Of a stretch of DNA of 64,000 nucleotides, positions 16,190 to 23,385 are shown in pieces (within the stretch, counting starts at the first letter, position 1; every line of letters begins with the position of its first letter). Source of the stretch: Clostridia bacterium (GTDB lineage: Bacteria > Bacillota > Clostridia > Oscillospirales > Acutalibacteraceae); the NCBI GenBank assembly GCA_017516745.1, contig JAFXBF010000015.1, positions 1 to 64,000 on the forward strand, read 5' to 3'. The notes under the pieces were generated by a model, which saw only the letters and a list, made by a program, of their open reading frames with translations, ran no database searches and had not been told where the DNA came from. The position numbers were made by a program, and so were the translations under genes.

Positions 16190-16796
16190 TGTAAATAACC
16201 TCGCTTTCAATAAGATTACGCATTACTTTATCAGGAAAAACAGGAGCATATTCTGTGATTTTCTTGCGAGTTATAGAGTTGTTTTTGATATAGTTTTTTA
16301 TAATCATTTTTCGTTCATCATCAAGAAAAGAAGGAGTGATGTCATTCATTAACTCAAGAAAAGTCAACACTGCAACATTTGAATCGGTAATTGTAGTTCT
16401 TGCTTTGCGAAGCAACACTTTTTGATTACCTACATACACATCACGAACATTTGACGGCTCATTATTTGTATAAATCTCAATTACATTTGACATCTGTGTA
16501 GTAAGTCTTAACTGATTCTGAAAAGTAACACCGGAATAATATCCGATTGTGTTATTACCATCAGAAATATATTTCTTTTCAATAACTTTGCGAGGATTTA
16601 GCAAACTTTTTCCAAAAACAGTATCTGTAGGAATGTAATAAACACCTTTTTCAAATCTAATTAGTTTACCTTCTGTAACTAAAGCATTTAACTGTTTATA
16701 TATCCAAGGTTTAGAATAATTTTCAAATGTAATTTCATTAGACATAATTGGTTCGTTCACTCCAAATTGTTCAAACAAATAATCAAAAAATATCAT
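16176..16796 (-). CDS. AbiEi-type antitoxin (type IV TA, winged-helix)
   Basis: 206 residues. N-terminal winged helix (FENYSKPWIYKQLNALVTEGKLIRFEKGVYYIP) followed by an AbiEi C-terminal-like region (NTIGYYSGVTFQNQLRLTTQMSNVIEIYTNNEPS) as in DUF6088/AbiEi antitoxins. ATG 16796 lies nine bases after AGGAG; the in-frame TTG at 16805 is too close to it. AbiEi proteins bind inverted repeats in their own promoter; such a repeat (ATTATAACA and its inverse) brackets the promoter here. The gene overlaps the toxin gene, and both form a bicistronic unit. Confidence 0.82.
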   Translation of the reverse strand: MIFFDYLFEQFGVNEPIMSNEITFENYSKPWIYKQLNALVTEGKLIRFEKGVYYIPTDTVFGKSLLNPRKVIEKKYISDGNNTIGYYSGVTFQNQLRLTTQMSNVIEIYTNNEPSNVRDVYVGNQKVLLRKARTTITDSNVAVLTFLELMNDITPSFLDDERKMIIKNYIKNNSITRKKITEYAPVFPDKVMRNLIESEVIYSVTP

Positions 16797-16841
16797 CAGA
16801 CACAACTCCTTTCTTCTATAGTATGTTCTATTTTCAATGTG

Positions 16842-16882
16842 ATTATAACATAATTGATATAGTAAGTCAATATTGTTATAAT
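16842..16882 (-). promoter_or_regulatory. Promoter and inverted-repeat operator of the AbiE pair
   Basis: Minus-strand TTGACT (16870-16865) and TATAAT (16847-16842) have a 17-base spacer. ATTATAACA (16842-16850) is perfectly inverted at 16874-16882, so the arms cover the -10 and the bases just upstream of the -35. This fits autorepression by the antitoxin. The rest of 16883-17002 is AT-rich without recognisable features. Confidence 0.7.
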
Positions 16883-17002
16883 ATGAAATATCAATGCAAA
16901 TTATGCATTATCCTTTGGAAAAGTGTATTTCGTTATTTCTCCAAATGGATGAAACTAATTATAGAATGTTTTTTAGTCGATATTAATCTAAAATAGAGTA
17001 TC

Positions 17003-17038
17003 CAAAAAGCAAGGCTCCCATAATTGGGAGTCCTTGCT
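17003..17038 (-). terminator. Terminator downstream of tnpV
   Basis: AGCAAGG and TCCCA (17008-17020) pair with TGGGA and CCTTGCT (17025-17038) around TAAT; on the minus strand a run of five U follows. Confidence 0.75.
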
Positions 17039-17045
17039 CTACTGA

Positions 17046-17396
17046 TTATACATATATTAATTCTGCGTTTGCGATTTCGGTGGCACGGTGGAGGATGTTA
17101 TTCATTCGCTGTAACCATTCGAGTTGGTTTTGTTCTTTGAGCTGTTCGGTGATGCCTTCGGCATTTGCCATTTGTTCAACCAGCCGGGAGAACATTTCCT
17201 CTGCCTGACTATCGATTTCGGCAAGGTGAGAAGTCAGAGTGCCGGTCATAAGCATTATATTGAACTGCACGCTTTTGTTATGCTGGAGATAATCACGGCG
17301 AACAAAACCCCATCTGCCGATGGGCTTGCTGTCCCCAGGTGAAAGTGTGATATTCGGGATTTTATAATCGCCGACGGTGCGGTAACTGATATTCAT
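17046..17396 (-). CDS. tnpV: TnpV-type transposon-encoded protein
   Basis: 116 residues beginning MNISYRTVGDYKIPNITL. The motif IGRWGFVRRDYLQHNKSVQFNIMLMTG and the helical tail with LEWLQRMN and NILHRATEIANAELIYV are typical of TnpV, a small protein encoded in Tn4451-like mobilizable transposons and many Clostridial elements; its role in transposition is not established. ATG 17396 has AAAGGA eight bases upstream; earlier in-frame starts overlap the ribosome site. No serine recombinase is present in the window, so this is probably a remnant or a passenger of a larger element. A decayed companion gene lies just upstream. Confidence 0.8.
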   Translation of the reverse strand: MNISYRTVGDYKIPNITLSPGDSKPIGRWGFVRRDYLQHNKSVQFNIMLMTGTLTSHLAEIDSQAEEMFSRLVEQMANAEGITEQLKEQNQLEWLQRMNNILHRATEIANAELIYV

Positions 17397-17401
17397 TTTG
17401 T

Positions 17402-17679
17402 TCATCCTTTCCTGTTGTTGATAAAAGTGTCGTATGTAAATCTTGCACCGAGTCTGAAGCCGACGGTAAAGCTGTCTGTGTTGCAAAGGCTCAAAAACTT
17501 AGTGTAGGAATTTGCATAGCTGATAAACAGCTCTTTCTCTTTGTCGGCGAGTATTGATGTCAACTGTTCTTCCTTGCCTGCAAGGTCACTAAGACTCTTT
17601 TTCACTTTTGCCGTCAGTTGGTGGTGCATTCCTGCGGCTCGATGTTTCCGTATTAGAAATCCTCAATAAAGTCTGACAC
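17402..17679 (-). pseudogene. Decayed DUF6809-like gene
   Basis: A GTG at 17679 with GAGG seven bases upstream opens a frame that reads MSDFIEDF, then TAA (17655-17653), then YGNIEPQE. The family usually has YYGNI-P-E here, so the stop looks like a TAT-to-TAA change. The rest of the family pattern (ADKEKELFISY, VGFRLGARFTYD) continues in a different frame from 17629 to 17402. So there is one nonsense and one frameshift difference. A 75-residue product from ATG 17629 is still possible. Intact relatives sit next to TnpV in Clostridial mobile elements, as here. Confidence 0.65.
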
Positions 17680-17690
17680 GGTATCACCTC

Positions 17691-17849
17691 TTATCGCGCG
17701 GAATTGCTGATGATTTTAATGAGCAGGTCGTCAACATCTTCTGTGGTTATACCCTCTGCGAGAAGCATATTGCGAAACTCGTTCATTCCGTTTATTAAAA
17801 GGTTACATTCAAAATCCGTGAGCTTCAGTTCGGTTTTCCGACTGTTCAT
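17691..17849 (-). CDS. Small accessory protein of the TnpV cluster (52 residues)
   Basis: ATG at 17849 preceded by AAGGAGGT, among the strongest ribosome sites in the window, and a stop at 17691. The peptide is charged and helical (KTELKLTDFECNLLINGMNEFRNMLL, then GITTEDVDDLLIKII). I do not recognise a family, but small acidic proteins of this size sit before DUF6809/TnpV genes in Clostridial elements. It lies 12 bases before the decayed gene and is probably the first gene of that short operon. Its ribosome site is inside a perfect inverted repeat that could mask it. Confidence 0.6.
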   Translation of the reverse strand: MNSRKTELKLTDFECNLLINGMNEFRNMLLAEGITTEDVDDLLIKIISNSAR

Positions 17850-17857
17850 AAAAATGA

Positions 17858-17893
17858 CCTCCTTGTATTTGGTAACACCATTTTACAAGGAGG
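17858..17893. promoter_or_regulatory. Palindrome that pairs the ribosome-binding site
   Basis: CCTCCTTGTA (17858-17867) is perfectly inverted at 17884-17893 (TACAAGGAGG) around 16 bases that contain a further GGT/ACC pairing. In the minus-strand transcript the AAGGAGG of the 52-residue gene is in the 3' arm, so the hairpin would hide the Shine-Dalgarno sequence. The plus strand shows the mirror image, with AAGGAGG before a 10-codon frame. Confidence 0.6.
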
Positions 17894-17957
17894 TTTATGT
17901 TTTGTCGAATGTGCGGATTCCTTTTCTAACAAAATACCATATGTTTATTGTTTTAAG

Positions 17958-18638
17958 TTAAAATAAATTACATATTATTTCAGCAAATTCATCCCAACCT
18001 ATGATAATTGTTGTTAATGAACTGATAAATCCTGTTAAAATCACAATAAAATTTAATATCTTAACCAATAAATTCCTTTTAATTTTTAATGTTGTAAAAT
18101 CACTAATTATTCCAAACCATTTCAACAAAAAAACAGGTAACAAGACAATGCTTTTAATGCCTTCTGCAAAACACGAAAAGGGATTTTTGACTTGTTTTTT
18201 CGTTGCTTTAATTTGTGTAGATAATGACCCCATATGTCTAACAAACATATCGTCACAATCTGATATAGATTGATTCAATCGCATAGCCATAATACTATTT
18301 TCTTTTTCTCTAATGGCAGTTCTAAGTTCTGGCAAAAAATTCACGAGCAATTGATAATCTTTCATTGCAACACCCTTTAGGTTGTCTTGGGCATAAGCAA
18401 ATATTCCATCATCACCCAGTTCTTCTTGCATGTTTATTACATCTTCGGTCAATTCATAATAAAGATTTGGATTGAAGTAATTATTTGTCATTATATCATT
18501 ACATAAATTAATAAACTTATTTCTATATTCTTTAGTGAAAGTAATTCTTTTATTAAGATTACCTATTTCAATAATCTTAACTATATATCCTAAAACAATT
18601 ACCCCAACAACAACTAAAAAGGGGATAATCCTATCCAT
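17958..18638 (-). CDS. Unrecognised membrane protein, second gene of a two-gene cassette
   Basis: 226 residues. An N-terminal membrane helix (IIPFLVVVGVIVLGYIVKI) is followed by a soluble helical region of about 120 residues (NKFINLCNDIMTNNYFN, then KDYQLLVNFLPELRTAIREKE). The C-terminus has hydrophobic segments at about 160-180 (SIVLLPVFLLKWFGII) and 195-215 (ILNFIVILTGFISSLTTIII). RBS AGGAG precedes ATG 18638. I know no family for it. The gene lies 25 bp after the larger gene of the pair on the same strand. Membrane location together with a coiled-coil partner is a layout seen in defence and toxin-immunity cassettes, but function is unknown. Confidence 0.6.
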   Translation of the reverse strand: MDRIIPFLVVVGVIVLGYIVKIIEIGNLNKRITFTKEYRNKFINLCNDIMTNNYFNPNLYYELTEDVINMQEELGDDGIFAYAQDNLKGVAMKDYQLLVNFLPELRTAIREKENSIMAMRLNQSISDCDDMFVRHMGSLSTQIKATKKQVKNPFSCFAEGIKSIVLLPVFLLKWFGIISDFTTLKIKRNLLVKILNFIVILTGFISSLTTIIIGWDEFAEIICNLF

Positions 18639-18663
18639 TTTCCATACTCCTAAAATATAATAT

Positions 18664-19890
18664 TTAGTTTGCTATAAGATAAATGTTATTACTATCAAAG
18701 CAAATATCTGTTGTTTGATTATATATCATAATCATATCATCCATTTTCTCTGTAAACAAACTTGTTCCGGGATTGCTCATTTCTGCAAATGCGGCAATGC
18801 TATCTGTTTCAATTGCTTTTGCCTTATCACTTACATGCTCTCCGGCTTCCTGTAAGCGTTCATCAATCTGACCATCTTTGATTTTTGGAATACTGCCGAT
18901 AAATTTACCGACAGCCTTACTTGTGGCACTTACACCTTTTAATAAATTAGATTCAACAGATGATTTTTCCATACCCTCTAAATATACAGAACATTCACCA
19001 TAAATATCTCTGTATGCGAATGAGAGCTTTTGGATTTCTTCTTTGATTGAAAGAATATTCTCTTCCTTGAAATTGCCGCTTAACATAATTTCAATCAATG
19101 ATGACATTGAGAATGTAAACAGAGATAATCTGTAATACTTGAAGTCTTTCATTAATTCATCAAGAGTGTTTTTGATTTTATTCTGTAAAACTATCAGCTT
19201 CTTTTCCTTGATTACATCTCTGACCTTCTTCTGATATGAGAGCATATTTTTTCTTGCAGTACGTTGGATGTCAATAACCATTTTGTGGTTGCTTGAAATA
19301 AATTGCTCATTGTCCCAATTATGCTTATATTTTTCAATGATATTTGAAAGTGTTTCAATATCTGCTTCAATCTCTGATTCTTTTTCAATTTCAAGAAATG
19401 AAAGAATTTTCTTTTGCATTTCTTCTATCTTACCGAGTTGTTGCTCAATAGAAAATAATGCAACTGCCATCATCATTGTTGCAGGGTCAATCGGCATTAC
19501 CATTGAATTAGTAGCTTGTAAAGGTCCTGCTGCTTGTAACTGAGCAAACTTTGATGCCCCGTCAGCTGTTTTGAAAGCTCCCCAAAAGTTGCCGTTCTTT
19601 GCAACTTTCAATGTGTCACCAACAGTGGCATTAGCTAATCTGAACAATCCTTCTCCTGCAACTGTAGATGTTTGTGTAACTGTTCTGAAAGCAGGCAATA
19701 ATGATGCAACACCTGCTCCAAGTGTGGAAAGCTGTGCTATGGGCAAGCTTAAGCTTTTGCTTTGGGATATATCTGTTCTTACATCTAAAAGTACATTGTC
19801 TGTTATGCTGATTAATTCATTTGCCTCCGCACAAGGCGTTAGGGATAATTCTTGTGAATCGTTACTTTTAAACTCAATTATATTATCCAT
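18664..19890 (-). CDS. Unrecognised coiled-coil protein, first gene of a two-gene cassette
   Basis: 408 residues. Start ATG 19890 follows AAGGAG; the longer frame to 19953 lacks a site. Residues about 50-90 are small and hydrophobic (LPIAQLSTLGAGVASLLPAF). A further hydrophobic stretch near 137-150 (ATMMMAVALFSIEQQ) leads into a long charged coiled coil (LGKIEEMQKKILSFLEIEKESEIEAD onward, about 150-270). The C-terminal third contains SKAVGKFIGSIPKIKDG and an acidic tail. The pattern of small hydrophobic helices plus coiled coil is reminiscent of membrane-active proteins such as pore formers, but there is no recognised domain. It is AT-rich like the rest of the accessory region. Confidence 0.6.
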   Translation of the reverse strand: MDNIIEFKSNDSQELSLTPCAEANELISITDNVLLDVRTDISQSKSLSLPIAQLSTLGAGVASLLPAFRTVTQTSTVAGEGLFRLANATVGDTLKVAKNGNFWGAFKTADGASKFAQLQAAGPLQATNSMVMPIDPATMMMAVALFSIEQQLGKIEEMQKKILSFLEIEKESEIEADIETLSNIIEKYKHNWDNEQFISSNHKMVIDIQRTARKNMLSYQKKVRDVIKEKKLIVLQNKIKNTLDELMKDFKYYRLSLFTFSMSSLIEIMLSGNFKEENILSIKEEIQKLSFAYRDIYGECSVYLEGMEKSSVESNLLKGVSATSKAVGKFIGSIPKIKDGQIDERLQEAGEHVSDKAKAIETDSIAAFAEMSNPGTSLFTEKMDDMIMIYNQTTDICFDSNNIYLIAN

Positions 19891-19994
19891 ATTGAATCTC
19901 CTTATTATTTTTTCATAACAGACTTTGTAATTTTCGCGAAGTCTTTTTATCATTATATCACAAACACAATAATTATCTCAATACCCCTACATGC

Positions 19995-20034
19995 AAAAAC
20001 TCCGCTTACCGATTGCTCGGTAAACGGAGTTTGT
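19995..20034 (-). terminator. Hairpin terminator, copy 1 of a repeated form
   Basis: AAACTCCG, C, TTACCGA (19997-20012) pairs with TCGGTAA, A, CGGAGTTT (20017-20032) around TTGC. On the minus strand five U follow. The flank CATGCAAAAA and the core CCGATTGCTCG recur at 20202-20228, so the two are related elements. Confidence 0.75.
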
Positions 20035-20035
20035 T

Positions 20036-20206
20036 TTAAATATAGAGTTTTACTTCAATATCGTGCCGGCCTCTTACACGCTTTGTCGGGGATATGGAAT
20101 AGACATATTCCTGTGCATCCTCAAGCGTGAGAGTGAACTGAGCAAACTTGAAGAAGTTCTCCCTTAGTCCTTGATAGCTGCCTGAGCTGCTGTTGCACAA
20201 GCATGC
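20036..20206 (-). pseudogene. Possible gene remnant between two related hairpins
   Basis: The minus strand first reads AQAAIKD followed by a stop, matching the usual C-terminal end of Clostridial pyruvate phosphate dikinases. In another frame it then reads a 40-residue tail (FTLTLEDAQEYVYSIS onward to KLYI). Neither has a proper start. It may be what remains of an earlier gene end next to ppdK. This is weak evidence and an ordinary non-coding spacer is possible. Confidence 0.3.
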
Positions 20207-20211
20207 AAAAA

Positions 20212-20245
20212 TCCCCACCGATTGCTCGATGGGGACATTTTGTTT
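20212..20245 (-). terminator. Terminator of ppdK, copy 2 of the repeated form
   Basis: TCCCCA, C, CGA (20212-20221) pairs with TCG, A, TGGGGA (20226-20235) around TTGC and yields AUUUUUGC on the minus strand. A further short hairpin GGGTCG/CGACCC lies at 20252-20273. Confidence 0.7.
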
Positions 20246-20311
20246 ATTTACGGGTCGTCGAGAACGCCGACCCCTACATTTTAATGCTTATTCCGTATGA
20301 ATAAATTTAAC

Positions 20312-22942
20312 TTACTTCATCTCAGCGATTGCTGCCTGAGCTGCTGCGAGGCGGGCAATCGGAACACGGAAGGGTGAGCAGGATACATAGTCGAGGCCGA
20401 TCTTGTGGCAGAACTCAACAGATGTCGGGTCGCCGCCGTGCTCGCCGCAGATACCGTAGTGGAGGTTCTTGCCGCTTGCCTTGCCCTTTGCAACTGCCAT
20501 TTCCATAAGAGCGCCAACGCCTGTCTGGTCAAGCTTTGCGAAGGGATCGAACTCGAAGATCTTTGTATCGTAGTAAGCGTTGAGGAACTTACCTGCGTCA
20601 TCACGGCTGAAGCCGAATGTCATCTGGGTAAGGTCGTTTGTACCGAAGCAGAAGAACTCAGCTTCCTTAGCGATTTCGTCTGCTGTGATGCAAGCTCTGG
20701 GAATTTCGATCATTGTACCGACTTCGTACTTGAGCTCTACGCCTGCTGCTGCAATTTCAGCGTCAGCTGTCTTGACAACAACATCCTTAACGAACTTAAG
20801 CTCCTTAACTTCGCCAACAAGGGGAATCATGATTTCGGGAACAAGGTTCCAGTCTGCATGAGCCTTCTTGACGTTGATAGCTGCACGGATAACAGCCTTT
20901 GTCTGCATTGCTGCGATTTCGGGGTAAGTTACTGCAAGACGGCAGCCACGGTGACCCATCATGGGGTTGAACTCGTGGAGAGAAGCGATGATAGCCTTGA
21001 TGTCTTCAACAGACTTGCCCTGGCTTGCTGCAAGAGCTGCGATGTCAGCCTCTTCTGTGGGAACGAACTCGTGGAGAGGCGGATCAAGGAAACGGATTGT
21101 TACGGGGTTACCCTCGAGTGCCTCGTAGAGAGCCTCGAAGTCACCCTGCTGGTAGGGAAGAATCTTGTCGAGAGCTGCTTCACGCTCTGCAACTGTATCT
21201 GCGCAGATCATTTCACGGAATGCTGCGATTCTGTCTGCCTCAAAGAACATGTGCTCTGTACGGCAGAGGCCGATGCCTTCTGCGCCAAGCTCACGAGCCT
21301 TCTTTGCATCTGCGGGTGTATCAGCGTTTGTACGAACCTTGAGAGTTCTGTACTTGTCAGCCCATGCCATGATGCGGCCGAACTCACCTGCGATTTCAGC
21401 ATCAACTGTGGGGATGATGCCGTCGTAAATGTTACCTGTTGAACCGTCGATGGAGATGAAGTCGCCCTCGTTGTAGGTCTTGCCTGCAAGTGTGAACTTC
21501 TTGTTCTCTTCATCCATATTGATGTCGCCGCAACCGGATACACAGCAAGTACCCATACCACGGGCAACAACAGCTGCGTGAGAAGTCATACCGCCACGGA
21601 CTGTGAGGATACCCTGTGCAGCCTTCATACCTGTGATGTCTTCGGGAGATGTTTCAAGACGGACAAGAACAACCTTCTCGCCTCTCTCGTTCCACTCAAC
21701 AGCATCTTCTGCTGTGAAGACAACCTTACCGCAAGCAGCACCGGGAGATGCACCGAGACCCTTACCTGCGGGTGTGGAAGCCTTGAGAACCTTTGCATCG
21801 AACTGGGGATGAAGAAGTGTGTCAAGGTTTCTGGGGTCGATCATTGCAACAGCCTTCTTCTCGTCGATCATGCCCTCGTCAACAAGGTCACAAGCGATCT
21901 TGAGAGCAGCCTTTGCAGTTCTCTTACCGTTTCTTGTCTGGAGCATATAGAGCTTACCGTCTTCAACTGTGAACTCCATATCCTGCATATCTCTGTAGTG
22001 GTCTTCAAGGATAGCGCAAACTTCGTTGAACTGCTTGAATGCCTCGGGGAACTTCTCAGCCATCTCTGCGATGGGCATGGGAGTACGGACACCGGCAACA
22101 ACGTCCTCACCCTGTGCGTTTGTGAGGAACTCGCCCATAAGACCCTTTTCGCCTGTAGCGGGGTCACGGGTGAAAGCAACACCTGTACCGCAGTTGTCGC
22201 CCATGTTACCGAAAGCCATCATCTGAACGTTAACTGCTGTACCCCATGAGTAGGGAATATCGTTGTCACGGCGGTAAACGTTTGCACGGGGGTTATCCCA
22301 TGAACGGAAAACAGCCTCAACAGCGCCCATAAGCTGCTCTTTGGGATCGGAGGGGAAGTCCTTACCGATCTTGTTCTTGTACTCAGCCTTGAACTGGCCA
22401 GCGAGTGTCTTGAGGTCGTCAGCTGTAAGGTCAACGTCCTGTGTAACACCCTTTGCTTCCTTCATCTCGTCGATGAGCTGCTCGAAGTACTTCTTACCGA
22501 CTTCCATAACAACGTCGGAGTACATCTGGATAAATCTTCTGTAGCAGTCCCAAGCCCAACGGGGATTGCCTGACTTTGCGGAGATTGCCTCAACAACCTC
22601 TTCGTTAAGACCGAGGTTGAGGATAGTGTCCATCATACCGGGCATGGATGCACGAGCACCGGAACGGACGGAAACGAGAAGGGGATTTTCCTTATCGCCG
22701 AACTTCTTGCCTGTTACGCCTTCCATCTTTACGATGTACTCCATGATCTGAGCCTGGATTTCATCGTTGATCTTCTTGCCATCTTCGTAGTACTTTGTGC
22801 AAGCCTCTGTAGAAATTGTGAAGCCCTGAGGAACAGGAAGACCGATCTTGGTCATTTCTGCAAGGTTTGCGCCCTTACCGCCGAGGGTATTACGCATAGA
22901 AGCGTCGCCTTCGGAGAACAGGTAAACATACTTGTAAGCCAT
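20312..22942 (-). CDS. ppdK: Pyruvate, phosphate dikinase
   Basis: 876 residues, the normal bacterial length. The ATP-grasp domain begins MAYKYVYLFSEGDASMRNTLGGKGANLAEM. The phosphohistidine domain has the swivelling-His motif GGMTSHAAVVARGMG at about residue 450. The TIM-barrel domain ends with CGEHGGDPTSVEFCHKIGLDYVSCSPFRVPIARLAAAQAA. It interconverts pyruvate, ATP and Pi with PEP, AMP and PPi, serving PPi-linked glycolysis or gluconeogenesis in anaerobes. ATG 22942 has GGAGG upstream; the open frame to 23128 is untranslated leader. Promoter at 23021-23050. Strong codon bias suggests high expression. Confidence 0.97.
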   Translation of the reverse strand: MAYKYVYLFSEGDASMRNTLGGKGANLAEMTKIGLPVPQGFTISTEACTKYYEDGKKINDEIQAQIMEYIVKMEGVTGKKFGDKENPLLVSVRSGARASMPGMMDTILNLGLNEEVVEAISAKSGNPRWAWDCYRRFIQMYSDVVMEVGKKYFEQLIDEMKEAKGVTQDVDLTADDLKTLAGQFKAEYKNKIGKDFPSDPKEQLMGAVEAVFRSWDNPRANVYRRDNDIPYSWGTAVNVQMMAFGNMGDNCGTGVAFTRDPATGEKGLMGEFLTNAQGEDVVAGVRTPMPIAEMAEKFPEAFKQFNEVCAILEDHYRDMQDMEFTVEDGKLYMLQTRNGKRTAKAALKIACDLVDEGMIDEKKAVAMIDPRNLDTLLHPQFDAKVLKASTPAGKGLGASPGAACGKVVFTAEDAVEWNERGEKVVLVRLETSPEDITGMKAAQGILTVRGGMTSHAAVVARGMGTCCVSGCGDINMDEENKKFTLAGKTYNEGDFISIDGSTGNIYDGIIPTVDAEIAGEFGRIMAWADKYRTLKVRTNADTPADAKKARELGAEGIGLCRTEHMFFEADRIAAFREMICADTVAEREAALDKILPYQQGDFEALYEALEGNPVTIRFLDPPLHEFVPTEEADIAALAASQGKSVEDIKAIIASLHEFNPMMGHRGCRLAVTYPEIAAMQTKAVIRAAINVKKAHADWNLVPEIMIPLVGEVKELKFVKDVVVKTADAEIAAAGVELKYEVGTMIEIPRACITADEIAKEAEFFCFGTNDLTQMTFGFSRDDAGKFLNAYYDTKIFEFDPFAKLDQTGVGALMEMAVAKGKASGKNLHYGICGEHGGDPTSVEFCHKIGLDYVSCSPFRVPIARLAAAQAAIAEMK

Positions 22943-22989
22943 TGGTTTATACCTCCATAAATAAATAATAAACAATCTTAAACAGCCAA

Positions 22990-23050
22990 AGCGCATAACG
23001 TGCGCTATGTACCATCGCATATTATAGCACACACCAAAATCAAAAGTCCA
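22990..23050 (-). promoter_or_regulatory. Promoter and leader palindrome of ppdK
   Basis: Minus strand: TGGACT (23050-23045), 18 bases, then TATAAT (23026-23021) with an extended TGC just before it. Downstream of the start, AGCGCA (22990-22995) and TGCGCT (23001-23006) form a palindrome that could be an operator or 5' hairpin. Confidence 0.55.
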
Positions 23051-23142
23051 TACATTTTTACCATAAATTCCAATCACACTGCAATTTATATTTTGGTGAT
23101 AATCATTAAATTCACGCAGTTCGTACAATTTTACAGACAGAT

Positions 23143-23329
23143 AAATTACAGTTTAGCAGTGAAACCGCTAAACTGTAATTTGAAATAAGAAATAATAAAG
23201 AATAAAGGTGGGTGGGCTACGCCCACACCCAATATATATTCGGGTGCGGGTGTCCCGCCATCAATTATTTCTTATTTATTATTTATTCTCTATTCTTTTA
23301 GCAACAATTTATTGTTGCGCTAAACTGTA
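23143..23329. repeat. Palindromic MITE-like element, copy A
   Basis: It consists of a perfect 15-bp hairpin (AAATTACAGTTTAGC 23143-23157 with its inverse 23167-23181), an AT-rich arm, two GC hairpins (around GGGTGGGCTACGCCCACACCC and GCGGGTGTCCCGC), a complementary AT-rich arm, and GCAACAAT/ATTGTTGC (23301-23318). The part 23169-23329 recurs nearly identically but inverted at 24341-24509 on the other side of the 23386-24234 gene. No coding capacity. It resembles a non-autonomous transposon or REP-type repeat. Confidence 0.7.
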
Positions 23330-23330
23330 A

Positions 23331-23364
23331 AACGGACAGCGGCCTTTCAGAGCTGCTGTCCGTT
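23331..23364 (-). terminator. Terminator of the DUF4474-type gene
   Basis: AACGGACAGC (23331-23340) pairs with GCTGTCCGTT (23355-23364), followed on the minus strand by UUUU. It adjoins repeat copy A. Confidence 0.7.
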
Positions 23365-23385
23365 TATTATTTTATTAAAATATTA

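Noticed and set aside
17891-17926. A 10-codon plus-strand frame after AAGGAGG (start ATG near 17897)
   Set aside because: Too short to support as a gene; the ribosome-like site is the mirror image of the one serving the minus-strand gene. It is mentioned only with the palindrome.
20405-21442. A 345-residue open frame on the plus strand within ppdK
   Set aside because: It is antisense to a fully supported ppdK gene, has unusual Cys/Leu/Val-rich composition, no ribosome site and no domain. It reflects codon bias of the real gene.
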